Assembly (NCBI GenBank): GCA_964035575.1
Contig: OZ037858.1
Coordinates: 372,001-436,000 of the forward strand
Source: Rhynchopus sp. YZ270_cl-10
Taxonomy: Eukaryota > Euglenozoa > Diplonemea > Diplonemida > Diplonemidae
DNA: 64,000 bases
Reading direction: 5' to 3'
Part shown: one piece after another, positions 21,881-32,495 of the stretch
Layout of the letters: the number at the start of each line of letters is the position of its first letter
How positions within the stretch are numbered: the stretch's first letter is position 1
Notes under the pieces: generated by a model
The model's database searches: none
Told to the model about the DNA's origin: nothing
Seen by the model: the letters and a program-made list of their open reading frames with translations, nothing else
Program-made: the position numbers and the translations under genes

Positions 21881-24245
21881 TCACTCGTCAGAATCCTCTT
21901 CCTCGCTGCTCCCGTCCAGGAAGAGAAGAAGGCTATCGCACGTGGCCAGCATTGCGTCCTCCTGTCTGTCGATTGTGCGTGCACGCTGTTCCTTGCGTTT
22001 CTCTTGCTCCCAGTTGCGGATGGTCGCTTCCGAGAGAAGACTCTCGTCGAAGAGTGCGTGCAGGAAACCACCTACCTTTGCGCAGACTGGGGGCGACGTC
22101 TTTGCGTACATGATCAGCGTGCGGAGGAACTGTGAAGTGTGTGGGTGAGGATGTACAGTGTTGGGATGTGCAGGACATACCTCCTCCTCCACCGAGGTGC
22201 TGTGGTAACGATCAAACAGACCCCGCCATTTGTCCAGGATATTAGAAAATGCGTTCCTGACGCAGCGTTTGCTACCACTCGTCTTTTCATCTGCACGTTG
22301 CAGAAGGCCAACAAGCACAGCACAGCAGTAGTCCAGCACGCTTGCGTTGTAGCTGAACTTCGCAGTGTTGAGCTCAATAGCGACATCGTCAAAGCGTATC
22401 TTTTCCAACACAGCGCGTTTGATCTGAGAGTTAAGCGGATGGGTGGATGGATGGCAAAGGAGACAGGTGCTGGTTCCGTCAGGTTCATTGTTGGGGTGGG
22501 AAGGTGGGTAAGAGGGTGGGGTGAGGGTGGCATACGATTTCAGTGACTTCGTTGAGGAAGTGCTCGTCGTTGGTAAGGGGCTTGTCAGGGTCGGCAACGT
22601 CGTCGACAGAGATGTAGAAGACAGACGCAGCACTGCTCAGGTTTGGCTCGTACGGCAGACTCAGCCCGTGTTCGTCGAGGTCGAGTTCGGGGGCCATCGA
22701 GAAGGCACGGCCCACACCACCGGACCCGACAATGTCCTCCTCGCTGGCGTCAATGTACTGTATTTCGCTGCTGATTGCCTCGTCAAGATCGCCCAGCTCA
22801 GGCTCCTTCACCTTTGTGATGCGCTGCCCAGAGGCAATCTCCGTCCCGTCTGCAATCGACACTCCAAACGAAATCACACTCCCAGGGGCAAGCTTGCAGT
22901 TGTTCCCCACAACAGCCCCCTTGCACACCACAGCGCCCTCAAGTGTGCAGTTGTTCCCAATCACAGCACCCTCCCACACCTGGCACCCCGACACTGTTGT
23001 GTTCTTCCCCACCTTCACCCCGCTCCCAAGTGTCGAGTGCACAAGCAGTGCGTGCTCACCCACCACCACGTTCGGCCCCACCACAACCGTCCGCCCAGTC
23101 TTGCATGTGTGCGACAGACTGCTGCTTCTGTCCACAAACACAGACCGTTGTCTGCAGTCAAGTGTATGGTGCCGTGCTGTGAAGGGTGCGTCCACAAGGT
23201 ACGGGTACGCCCACCCCTCAATCACAGCCTTCGTGATGTTGTGGTACTGCTCCAGTGTCCTCACACGACGCAGGAACTTCTGTGCCGGCACAAGCTCCGT
23301 CATGATCTTGTTCCCCAACAGCCCGTCGTTGATCACACTCTTCACGCAGTCACGCATCGTTGTGTAGTCGAACCCCTGCTCCTCAAACATCGACAGCAGC
23401 TGCAGCGAGCACACTGCCATCCCCGTCTCCGTCAGGTCGTTCCGGATCTGCAGTGTCGGGCACTCCGTCAGAAGCTCCAGGGACAGGTTCAGCGTGTCGC
23501 TGTTCTCCCCACGCCACCCAACGTACTGCAGCAGGTTGCTTGTGGTCGGGTCCACCACAGCCGTCACACGCTCCTCCCCAATCACACCCTGCATCTTCGC
23601 CTTCCGCACAACGTCCGTCGTCCCCACAACAGTGCTTGCAGGCGCGTCCTTGTCCTTCTCGCGCTCCGACGACGAGTCATCCGCACCCTCCACACTCCGC
23701 CGTGCGTGTTCCAGCTGGATCGACTGCTTCATCGCTGCGTTCCGTGCTGTCACCGCCGCTGTCGTGTCCTCCTTCAGGAACATTGTCATCACCACAGCAG
23801 GGTCCACGTCACGGCGCTTGTTGTGCTGCTCCCACACCTCCCGCAGATTCGACACGTTCGAGATCATGTCCCCCGCACACAGAATGAAGTCGGATCGCAG
23901 CACGTCCGCGCTCCTCAGCCGTCTTATCGCATCCCCAAGACTCTCACACCCAAGCGCAGGAAGCACCTCCACCTTCACATCCCCACGCTTCCCCCACACC
24001 TTGTCCACGTACGCCTTCACCATGTCGCTGTGTGCACAGCTCAGCACAAAGATCTCCTCCACCCCGTTCCCAATCAGGTGCTCCATTGTGTAGTCGATCA
24101 GCGGCACCCCTGCCACAGGCAGAAGGCAACGCGGCATCTCAATTGTCACAGGCTTGAAGTCATCGCTGAAGCTGTCCGCAATCACCACTGCCCCAAAGGC
24201 AGTGATTTTGTTTGTCTGCGATTGTAGTTGCGAACGGCCCGGCAT
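21881..24245 (-). CDS. EIF2B5: Translation initiation factor eIF2B subunit epsilon, copy 2 (3 exons)
   Basis: Exons 24245-22536, 22423-22181 and 22129-21881 are all phase 0 and encode 733 residues. Domain order is as in copy 1: nucleotidyltransferase, beta-helix repeats, W2. Exon 1 protein differs from copy 1 at only a handful of positions (for example RRLRSAD against RRLGSAD, GEHALLV against GEHSLLV). Exon 2 differs at 30 of 81 residues, and exon 3 is shorter with a smaller acidic tail (SSEEEDSDE). Both keep AKFSYNASVLDYCC and FLRTLIMYAKTSPPVCAKV, so both W2 domains look functional. Intron 1 is 112 bp (54 in copy 1) and intron 2 is 51 bp. Confidence 0.95.
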
Positions 24246-24308
24246 TGTTGCGGCTTCCTTTGTTTCACCCACCTCCTGGTTCCGTGTGTTGTGTCATGGG
24301 TGGGGTGT
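22511..24308. repeat. Near-identical tract shared with eIF2B epsilon copy 1
   Basis: Partner of 12161-13958, offset exactly 10350 bp at both ends. The left edge lies in intron 1, the right edge 63 bp upstream of the ATG. Confidence 0.9.
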
Positions 24309-24776
24309 GGGGGTGAGAATAACAAACAGAAAAAAATACAACCTGTGTGTCTTTCACCTTCGGGATCCATTATAGTCGGTTGTGTTGCACATGCTAACAC
24401 GAATATGCGAGCTGAGAGAAGAAAGTCTTGGGCTTGCAACCGGCGCAACGAACCACGATAGAAGGCGGCACACACTTCAGTGTGGGGATGTGAACATTGT
24501 CCAAAAACCAGTGCTAGAAAAGTACGTTAAAGGAGCCCCCACTTTTTTTTAAAAGGAATGATAAACTTGGACCTGGCCGTATCTTTGACCTGCGATGTAG
24601 CTTACTTCTTTTCTTTTTCTTTTTTTGAAGAAAAGCAAATAAAATACTCGCACAAAAAATAAAAACGAAGTGAGACACTGTACTGGGCGAAACCAGAACT
24701 ACGGCTTCCTCCTCACGTTATCGATTGCTTCTACTCCTCTCTGATGTTGTGTCATAAAAAAAGAAGAAAAACCGTA

Positions 24777-24820
24777 ACGTTGATAGTGCAACAACGCCTC
24801 TAGGATGCACACTGACACTC
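24777..24820 (+). repeat. Dispersed hairpin, AGTGCAAACGCC-type
   Basis: GTTGATAGTGCAACAACGCC then TCTAGGATGCACACTGACAC. The outer AGTGC/GCACACT arms pair. It is followed within 35 bp by a GAAATACA-family hairpin. Confidence 0.6.
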
Positions 24821-24854
24821 CGCTACTCCCGGGGTGTCACAGGGAATTACACTA

Positions 24855-24905
24855 CATTTGCCTTGAAAATACAACTCCCTCTCGCAACAGTGCACTTGGT
24901 ATATG
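24855..24905 (+). repeat. Dispersed hairpin of the GAAATACA family
   Basis: TTTGCCTTGAAAATACAACT then CCCTCTCGCAACAGTGCACT and TGGTATA. It matches the copies at 16812 and 36748. Confidence 0.55.
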
Positions 24906-25141
24906 ACTAATACATACTGATCCTACAGAAATGCGGACCTATGAAACCTGCACAGAACATGGCAAAACTTAGACAACCCCTATTTGGTGTGATCACCCAA
25001 ACGGATTATCCGTGGTTCTCCCGAAAGGTGCTCCGCAAATCTTAATATAGCCCGAAACAGTTCTCCGTGGTTCTTCCGTGGGTTGTCCGAACCCCCTGAA
25101 TCACACCACTATTATCTAGCAGAATAGCATCAGAGGAGAAG

Positions 25142-25180
25142 GTGGTTGGAAGCGCAAACGCCTCTGTGGACGAAGGCACT
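25142..25180 (+). repeat. Dispersed hairpin, AGTGCAAACGCC-type
   Basis: GGTTGGAAGCGCAAACGCCT then CTGTGGACGAAGGCACTCC. It preserves GCAAACGCCTCTG and the closing GGCACT. Confidence 0.5.
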
Positions 25181-26738
25181 CCTGGAAAGACGAAAAACGG
25201 CTAAAAAAAAAAAACGTTGTTTTACGATCCGTGTTAGGAAATAGCCTGATACAAGTAGGGGGGAAAAAACACCCCCACAAAAGCAAATCGAGCTCTTTTT
25301 CTGATACAGATCTACGAGAGATTGGTAGCATTTCGCACGATTGCTGTGGGGGGAAGATTGTGTGCAAAACAATGGTTCGATGTGTTGCCTTTTTGTTGCG
25401 TTTGTACAGCCATATTCGTGATGAAACAAACGAGGACTCCCCGCAAGACGGTAAGCCCCCCATTGTCCCTTCTGTTCTTGTGTTGACAAAGCCGCAACCT
25501 AAAGGCAGTACATACGAAGCATTTTTGTTTTCTTTTGATGCTGGTAATTTAGTTCAAAGAAAATTGTCTTCTGGTTTCGAGACAAAAAAAAGGGGGGATC
25601 TGGGTGTACGGGTCGAGTGTAAGGGTGGTGGTTGTCCAGCTTTCAGAAACCCACAAAAAATGCCATCGCAAAAATTGTGGGGTGTAGGGTGTATTTGTTG
25701 GCTAGCGGCACAAAAAAAAAAAATGTGGAAAAAAAGGAAAAGAAAACTTGAAAGACGAATGTACCGAGCACACACATCTCGAAGAAAAGAAAACAGCATT
25801 TTAAAAGCTCTTCATAACGTCGGAGGGATGCACACCTGACCGCTGCAAGAGCGACACCCAGGTGTCGTGAAGACAATAAAAGCACAAGAGAAAGGGTATG
25901 GGAATAGGGAATATGTGTGTGTAGGGAAATGGGTTGTCAGAAGAATTCTCTAAAACAAAGGAGACGGCTCAGCAAGTAGGAAAAAAAAAAAAAAAAAGAA
26001 ATCCCCCCTCCTCGAAAGACGAAAATGTGCCTCACTGTGCACACACATCCAAAAGAGAAAGGGATTGGTAAAATGCCTAAAACTTGAGGGCTTAGTCACC
26101 AAAAAAAGGGGGAGGAATCTGAAGGTGGCAAAGTAATGCAGGTGGGGGAAAAAAAATAATCTCCCGTTTTGGGGTAAAAAAAGGGTGCGCCTCGCTCGTG
26201 AAGAAAAAAGAAAAGAAAATAAAGGCACAATAATGGGCGTTACAAATTTGAAGATGAGCAAATTTAAATAGGATAAAGTGAATCGGGCATCTTGACCAAA
26301 AAATGAATGCACAAAAAGAGGAGAATTGAAAAAAAAAAAAAGAGCGAGGCTGAGGGATGGGGGGAAAGACAATACCATGGCTGGGAGTTGGCAAAAAAAA
26401 AATCCTTCTTTCAAAAGATGAACTGTGCCTCCTGTGCACACACCCTTCTCTCGAAAGAAAGAAAGTATTTTCATCATATGCAATCAATAAATTGATAGTA
26501 CGTGGCGAAAGAAATAAAGAAAAACTAATGAATGGGGAGGGACGCCGGCCCTACAAAGGCACAGTACGTCCCATTACCTCGTACAAAAAAAAATTTTCGT
26601 GTAATCACTGGTGTAAATAATACCGACTACTGACAGGGGTGGGGAATGACGAGAGAACGGGGGGATCGTCAAAAAAAAGAGGAGAAATCGCGGTGTTTCA
26701 CCCGCAGGATAGAAAAAAAAACGAAGAAAGTGTTGTGC

Positions 26739-26770
26739 AAGATGATTCTAAGCTTCACTTAGTCACCTCG
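26739..26770 (+). repeat. Dispersed hairpin, CTAAGC/GCTTAG variant
   Basis: AAGATGATTCTAAGCTTCAC then TTAGTCACCTC. Stem arms are CTAAG and CTTAG, with outer GATGA/TCACC. A further diverged copy lies at about 26894-26929. Confidence 0.5.
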
Positions 26771-27079
26771 AATAAATAAAGGTGTAAGGTGTAACAAAAG
26801 GGGGTATGTGAGTTAAAAAAAAAACAATAGTGACAACAATGGGGGCTTTTCTCCATATAAAATGCGACGTGTCGGTTCTCAAAATAAGGGTTCGGATGAT
26901 TTATTTAGCCTCTGCTCAATCACCTCGATGGAAAATTTTATGTGGTATAGACAAGAAGTAGTCGGTAATACAACTTCGAGCCAAGTTTTTTTTGTTGGTG
27001 TTTTGACAGCTTTTCCATTTTCACTCGCATTCCCGCGAAAATACATAAATTCGACTCATCCTAAGAAAAAGGGAATAGT

Positions 27080-27114
27080 AAGATGAACCTAAGCCTCTGC
27101 TTAGCGTCACCTTC
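27080..27114 (+). repeat. Dispersed hairpin, CTAAGC/GCTTAG variant
   Basis: AAGATGAACCTAAGCCTCTG then CTTAGCGTCACCTTC. The arms CTAAG and CTTAG pair exactly, and the outer AAGATGA can pair with TCACCTT using one G-T pair. Confidence 0.65.
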
Positions 27115-27233
27115 TGTATCACAATCTCAAAATAATTGAAGATGGTAGTCTCTCGACGCGTCATGGAGTGGGGGGAGGGGAAGGGGAAGGGGGAGAGGTA
27201 GCTGCCAACATATTTTTTTTCGGATACAACAAG

Positions 27234-27312
27234 AAGTTGAAAACGTGCAAACGCCTCACCGTTCATCGGCGGACGCAGGGTACTGGTTCTCCGCGGGACA
27301 TCGGACCCAGAG
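27234..27312 (+). repeat. Composite hairpin repeat
   Basis: TGCAAACGCCTCACCGTTCA then TCGGCGGACGCAGG, like the copy at 1313, continued by TCTCCGCGGGACATCGGACC. The last part resembles the ATCGAACC hairpins at 30615, 32450 and 44748. Confidence 0.5.
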
Positions 27313-27328
27313 TTCACACCACTCAAGC

Positions 27329-27353
27329 TAGGTCTAGGTCTAGGTCTAGGTCT
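27329..27353 (+). repeat. Short TAGGTC tandem repeat (4 units)
   Basis: Four copies of TAGGTC followed by TAACCC. It is too short and the wrong unit to be a canonical telomere array. Confidence 0.7.
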
Positions 27354-27619
27354 AACCCAGGGGGCGAAAACCCCTAGTATTATTTGTCTCTCTCGATTCG
27401 TCTTGTATCGTTTTTTTTCTTTTTTTGGTTTGTTTTTTTTGTTGGACAGCAGAAGCTAAAAACGTGTAGATTGGGAGGGTGTTTTTTGGTATGGGGAAAG
27501 GGCTCCTCAGGAAAAATCCTGTAGCCTCACGGGCACATCCCAAAAACCCTTTATGTGTATAATTTCTCTACCAAAAAATGCAGCAAAAAAAAAAGCAACA
27601 TTAAAATAAAAATCCTTGG

Positions 27620-27655
27620 AAGATGAACCTAAGCCTCACTGTGCTTAGTCAACCT
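27620..27655 (+). repeat. Dispersed hairpin, CTAAGC/GCTTAG variant
   Basis: AGATGAACCTAAGCCTCACT then GTGCTTAGTCAACCT. The stem CTAAGC/GCTTAG is intact. Confidence 0.65.
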
Positions 27656-28154
27656 GATAAAATCAAATTCGTGCGTGTTATAGCCGCAAGCGTGTAGGGT
27701 GTAGGTGTAAACTAAGAAAACATGAAATAGAGGACAAATGACAAAGGGGGAGGGGGAAAAACAGACTTCGTGTCTGAAAAGTCTGAGTTGTCACATCTTT
27801 CAGACTTTAAACGAAACAGTAGGAGGTAAGAGGGAACATCAGGTTAGCTGAACAAAATCGGGGAGGGCAGTCATTATTTTTTCCGTTGAACGCAGCCTGA
27901 GATGTGTACCATTGCTGGGGAGGCACAAAGAAAAAGAGAAGAACCCAAGCTTCACCTGAGTCACCAAAGAAAAATGAACCAAAAAAAATTGCGCAGAGGT
28001 TTCACCACAGGTTTCGAACGGTATAGTTCACACGAAGAAAAGAAGAAGAAGCGAGGTCTGTACGTTATCAGATTTATTTTCAAAAAAGAGAAACCAATGA
28101 AACGCGAACGGGTGAACCCCAAACTCACAACACTGGGGGGTGTACTACTCACTG

Positions 28155-28353
28155 CACGACGGTGAAGTAAATGACATGACATGTGAGAAGCAGTGACATG
28201 TGCCACATAAAAATGAAATGTACTCAACAGGTCATTTTACCTGTGGCACATGTCACTTTACATGTAAAATGACATGTGTTTTACATGTAAAAAAAACTTA
28301 AATGTAAAGCACATGTAAAAATCACATGTCATGTCGTTTACTTCACCGTCGTG
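28155..28353. mobile_element. Palindromic terminal-inverted-repeat element (MITE-like), 199 bp
   Basis: The left end begins CACGACGGTGAAGTAAATG and the right end is its reverse complement (GTTTACTTCACCGTCGTG), about 30 bp with one or two mismatches. A second inverted repeat lies inside (AGTGACATGTGCCACA / TGTGGCACATGTCACT), and ACATGT recurs throughout. It has no coding capacity. The same termini bound a 115-bp element at 43997-44111, so this is a family of non-autonomous DNA elements. A target-site duplication could not be assigned with confidence. Confidence 0.8.
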
Positions 28354-29049
28354 TGCGCGTAAGGGGGACCACAATAAAATAAAAGTTTATGAACCGAGGT
28401 CTCTGCTTCGTCATCTGAAAAACATTAAAAAAAAAACCTGGCACGTTGGCAGAAGAAGGCGAGCTATTTAACCCTTTCTTGTTCTGGTGTGTTTTCTTCT
28501 TTTTTCGTTCGACGGGTGGTGGGAGGGGGGAATTCGTTGGCGAAAGCGCTAGAGGGCAAATAACCCCCTTCCCTCCTTTCCCCCCCTGATCCCCACAAAT
28601 CCCTGCCTCCTTTCCAAGAAGCAGCATCACCTCCTTGCATTCGACGTGCTAAACGTGCACGGCAAGTCACAATCACTTTCTCTGAAAAGTCGGCGCTGCT
28701 TTTTCGTTCTCTTGTTGGGGGTAAGTCAGGGTGGTACAAATGGCATTTGCTATTGTGTTTTCTATTCATATTGAAAGAAGGATCTTGTCCCATCTGACTT
28801 CTCTCCAAAAAGTGTCAAATGGGTGTGCAAAAAAGTGTCGCTTGTCATTCCCTCACCCTTCTTGTTTGATGCGCCCAAATGCGCCCAATTTTTTTGTAGT
28901 TTCGACAATCACCTGTCCGAGGACGGGTTCTGTACACATTTTTTTTTTAAATAAAAGAACAGAAACTGACTTCCAGGTCTGACCGTGAAACGCAACGAAA
29001 CCAGAGTTTAATTTTTTTGTTGTTGTCTCTGTTGTTTCGTGCATTGTGT

Positions 29050-29340
29050 GAAAAATAGAAACTCTGATAGGTAAGTAAAAGGAAAAAAGGTTTTTTCGTT
29101 GATTGCACAATTACCCTGTTTGAGGGGTGATTGGCGACCGTATCTGAGGAACTATTTCTCCTTTAAGCTACGCTTGTAGGTATAAAAACAAAAATAGTAA
29201 CTCTGAGTAGGTAAGTAAAAGGGGGAAAAAAGGGGGCTTTTTCGTTTATTACTCAATTACCCTGTTGGAGGGGTGATTGGCGACCATATCTGAGTAACTA
29301 TTTCTCCTTTTTTTAGCTACGCTTGTAGGTATAAAAATAA
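29050..29340. repeat. Tandem duplication of a ~140-bp structured segment
   Basis: Two adjacent copies (about 29050-29180 and 29190-29338) share AACTCTGA..AGGTAAGTAAAA, CAATTACCCTGTT, GAGGGGTGATTGGCGACC, AACTATTTCTCCTTT and AGCTACGCTTGTAGGTATAA. Homopolymers between these blocks vary while the blocks are nearly invariant. CTACGCTTGTAG forms a small stem-loop in both. Selected RNA or DNA structure is possible; the type is unknown. Confidence 0.7.
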
Positions 29341-30432
29341 AACAAGCGTGTTTGCAGGGCGCCCCTTCTGTCGTTTCGTATCTTCAACCGAGAAGAGCTT
29401 GATATGGTAACGAACCACAGAGAGACATTAAAAGAAAGAGTGGTTGAAACGTGCTAAAACGCAGCCCGGTTGTGCTCATGCAAAGGGTGGGACGTGAGTG
29501 ATCCGTACCGTAAGAGAACAGAGGCGGTTCACAATCGCTTGCAAGGTCACGTAACCTCTTTATACCCTAGCCAAACAGCCTGCTATGCGTGGGAGAATAG
29601 CGAGGACCCTAAGGGCAATCATGACTCAGTTCGACAAACGCGCACATCTCATGCAAAGAAGTGTATTTCGTTCGACGTTGGGACAAAAGAAAATCACAAA
29701 AAAAAAACAGGGGGGGGAGAAGAACAGGGCAAATAAATCAAAAAAAAAAATTGACAATCGGGATCTCCCCGCTTTAGGTGTAACAGTCGTGTGTACGGTG
29801 TATGGTGTATTCGTGTAGGTGTACTGGTGTAATCTTTTTTTTTTTTAAATAAATATAACAAGAACGGGACAACAGTTATTTTTTCTCTTTTTTTTACCTT
29901 TAATTTTATTCTGTGTACCCTTGGTTTCTTTTCTTTTTGATGTTGCTTTGAAAAACAAAAATTGAAAGGTGAATGTGCACCCACATCTTCTGGAGAAAAA
30001 ACAACTAGAAGCTGAAAGTGAACACAATAAAATTTCGAAGGCAACCATTTCGAACGTTTTTTTTTTTTTTTTCCCCTCTTCTTCTCTTCTTCTTTCTTCG
30101 CGCCCCTTGATTCTCGAAAGCTTGAAAGATATTTCAAGGTGTAGAACACAGATACTTTCAGCATTTTCAAATCAAGGTGTATATTTTGATGACAAAGGAT
30201 CTACACATGCCACACGGCAAAAAATGAAAATAAAAAACCAATAAAAAAAAACAGAAAAATCGCAAAACAACCAAAAGGTGTGGTGTGAACAGTACACAAA
30301 GTATTTGCACTGTCCTTCACACACAGCTATCACAAAAGAGTACAAGAAAATATGCAAGATGAATGCCTCTCGCGCACACATCTGTTTACCACTGTCGTTC
30401 GTGCGGGAACACGCTGGGTTTTAAAATAACAA

Positions 30433-30790
30433 CAAATTTGAAATACAAAGCCCGTTGCTGTGTACCTAAAAACAAAACGAGGGTCGTGTGTACGCACACG
30501 ATACCCCATCTTTTGACATCCATTTTTCCCTCTGACCAACGCTGCACACCATCATGGTGCACAACCATACCTGAAGTTGATACTTCAAAAACACCCCCTC
30601 TGGGATTCAAACACAGGGGGTTATCGAACCCCCCTGTGGTTCTGCAACACGTTTCTTGAACTCTCCCCACTAGGAATATTCACAGTTTTTTTTGTCTCTC
30701 TTCACATACGAGAAAGTGAAGAGTTGATAGTGCAAACACCTCTACTGACACTCTGCGGGTTATCAAACCCCCTCTGTGTGTTTGCATTTT
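30433..30790 (+). repeat. Cluster of short hairpin repeats
   Basis: A GAAATACAAAGCCCG block (~30433), a GGGGGTTATCGAACCCCCC hairpin (~30618) and an AGTGCAAACACCTCTAC copy (~30729) followed by GCGGGTTATCAAACCCC lie within 360 bp. Different hairpin families co-occur here. Confidence 0.5.
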
Positions 30791-31011
30791 GGGAGTTGCT
30801 GACAGGAAAAGAGAAATGATGAAGACAAAAAAGAAAAAAAAGCAGTTCCAAGAGACAAAACCACCCCCCCCCTCAGGCACACAGCCATGATAACACGATA
30901 ATCTAACACTAACACACCTTCTCCACTCATCGAAACCCCCTTCCTCCGTGAGAGCTTTTTTCATAATTCATTGGGAGAAAAAAATGGCCAGAAATTCCCA
31001 ACAGTAGACTA

Positions 31012-32088
31012 CTATGACATAAACCGTAGGGTAAACGCGCCTTGTCTGAGAGTGTCCAACCCGTGGGGGAGGGTGGGCCCGGAGAATCGGAGCACTGCGT
31101 GGAGGGGGTAGACTGTGGCGTCGAGAAGGGTGATGGCTTCGGAAGCGGCAGCAAGCTTGGTGACGAAGGGCACGACGCTGTCGTGGAGGCTGTCTAAGGG
31201 GACGTCCTCCTCAGGGCTCTTCACAATCACCGCGAATCTGCCATCTTTACACGGTGTACGTCCTTGACGACGCGCACCCCATCCCCGAGACCGCATATCT
31301 TTGACATTCAGAAATTCTAACCCACCTCTCGTATTCTTCCCCACCAAAGCGAGACGTTCGAAGTACTCATTTACAAGGCATTTTGCTTTGTCAGAATCAA
31401 GCTTTTTCCCGCAAAAACGGAGAATATAGGAGACAAAGAGGACAGAGAGGGGGCGGATGATTGGAGGTGTTTGGGTGGTTGCAGAGCGTTGTGTAGGGGA
31501 GGTGGAGAGTGCGCGTTGGGAGCGGTTGGGGACATCGTCGCCAACGCGGACGGCTGTTCTGATACAGTGGTGTACAATCTGTTCGGGTAGGCCTCCGCAA
31601 TTGAAGAGTTCTGCAATGAAGAGCGCCAGCTTCCTTGGGCAACGCCGTCCTGCACTTCCAGTCACAACACCACATTTGTGGATGAGGGTGTCGATCATGC
31701 AGTTCTGCAGAGCTCGTTTCAATAGAGAAGAATGTTCCCCAGCAGAGGAGTCACCCAATCGGTGAAGCAGCGCTGCGTATAATCTAGCGTAGAGGCTGAT
31801 GTGAAGGTTCTGGACGTTCCCCGCAATGTGCCCTTCTTGCACAGAGTCGATGCGGAGGATGATGTTGTTCACAATAGTCGCGGAAGCCTTCTTCGCAGCG
31901 GCCTGGGCTTGGGAAGGTTTTGTTGCATCGAAATATTGAACGGTACATCCAAGCACCGCCTTCGCAAGACGCCGTCCCGTCGCATCCAACGTCTCATCAG
32001 CAACACCGTTCAACGACCGGGTCACCACCTTCAGAAGTGCTTTGCCATCTCTAATAAAATGCGTACTGCTTTCGGAGAGTCTTTCCAT
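31012..32088 (-). CDS. MIF4G-domain protein (eIF4G-like)
   Basis: 358 residues, single exon. Most of the chain resembles the MIF4G HEAT domain: HISLYARLYAALLHRLGD, then CPRKLALFIAELFNCGGLPE, then VLFVSYILRFCGKKLDSDKA and the closing helix GLEFLNVKDMRSRGWGARR, which matches the R-WxxRR end of MIF4G. Such domains bind eIF4A-type helicases. With no other domain it could be one of the short euglenozoan eIF4G paralogues or another MIF4G adaptor. The start codon follows an acceptor-like AG by only 2 nt, implying an extremely short leader before any spliced leader. Confidence 0.8.
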   Translation of the reverse strand: MERLSESSTHFIRDGKALLKVVTRSLNGVADETLDATGRRLAKAVLGCTVQYFDATKPSQAQAAAKKASATIVNNIILRIDSVQEGHIAGNVQNLHISLYARLYAALLHRLGDSSAGEHSSLLKRALQNCMIDTLIHKCGVVTGSAGRRCPRKLALFIAELFNCGGLPEQIVHHCIRTAVRVGDDVPNRSQRALSTSPTQRSATTQTPPIIRPLSVLFVSYILRFCGKKLDSDKAKCLVNEYFERLALVGKNTRGGLEFLNVKDMRSRGWGARRQGRTPCKDGRFAVIVKSPEEDVPLDSLHDSVVPFVTKLAAASEAITLLDATVYPLHAVLRFSGPTLPHGLDTLRQGAFTLRFMS

Positions 32089-32090
32089 AT

Positions 32091-32130
32091 CTTGGAGGAA
32101 TGGGGTGAAGGGGGGGAGAGGGGAAGATGG
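32091..32130 (-). promoter_or_regulatory. Putative trans-splice acceptor of the MIF4G gene
   Basis: The minus strand reads CTTCCCCTCTCCCCCCCTTC then ACCCCATTCCTCCAAG, AT and ATG. It is an almost pure pyrimidine tract directly upstream of the start. Confidence 0.6.
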
Positions 32131-32359
32131 GATAGTCAGGTAAATGACAATATAGGGGGACGAAGCCCAGGAAATCCTGTAAGAAGGTGTATTTTTTTGG
32201 GAAATTTGAAGAGAAACCGAAATAGGAATTTTTTACTTTTTTTGTCGACGATGAGCGATATGGGTTCTCAAAAAAAAAACCCCCCCCTCGGGTGTATCCA
32301 ACATATTTCAACCCCGAAAGGCGAGAAAATTCTAGGAAAAAAATCATATTTGATTCATA

Positions 32360-32480
32360 TATTTTCAGTTCACAGAATTGAAAGCATTTGAGAGGGTCAA
32401 CGCATGCACCAAAAAATCATATTTGGGAAAAAAAAAAAACTCACCGCTTTCTCCGCAGATTATCGAACCCGCGGAGATCA
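32360..32480 (+). repeat. Short repeats: AATTGAAAG block and ATCGAACC hairpin
   Basis: CAGTTCACAGAATTGAAAGC...GAGAGGGTCAACGCATGCACC matches 16604-16653 almost base for base. About 45 bp later CTCCGC-AGATTATCGAACCC-GCGGAG forms a 6-bp stem. Confidence 0.6.
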
Positions 32481-32495
32481 GAAAAAGGGAAAACG

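Larger units (their letters stand above)
24309..31011. other. 6.7-kb gene-free island rich in short hairpin repeats
   Basis: No supported coding region on either strand; longer open frames are translations of A/T runs. It contains at least ten dispersed hairpins of the four types described, one inverted-repeat element (28155-28353), a tandem duplication (29050-29340), a short TAGGTC tandem repeat (27329-27353) and a second copy of the GTCGACAATCACCTG-like block near 28900-28937. Confidence 0.7.

Noticed and set aside
22521-24227. 568-codon + strand frame (and its partner at 12702-13877)
   Set aside because: Antisense to eIF2B epsilon exon 1; the translation is His/Arg/Leu-rich and arises from the GC-rich third positions of the real gene.
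25231-25839. 202-codon + strand frame in the gene-free island
   Set aside because: Lys/Arg/Ser-rich translation of A-rich DNA with no domain, no acceptor signal and the wrong strand for this array.
27329-27353. Telomere-like TAGGTC repeat
   Set aside because: Only four units, not TTAGGG, and far from any end; treated as a microsatellite.
29050-29340. Spliced-leader RNA or U1 snRNA genes
   Set aside because: Only short resemblances (ACTTACCT, GCTAC before GTAT). There is no convincing full leader, Sm site spacing or second stem; kept as an unexplained structured repeat.
30600-30660. tRNA gene
   Set aside because: The GGTTCGATAACC hairpin on the minus strand looks like a T-arm, but no acceptor stem, D-arm or anticodon arm can be placed around it.
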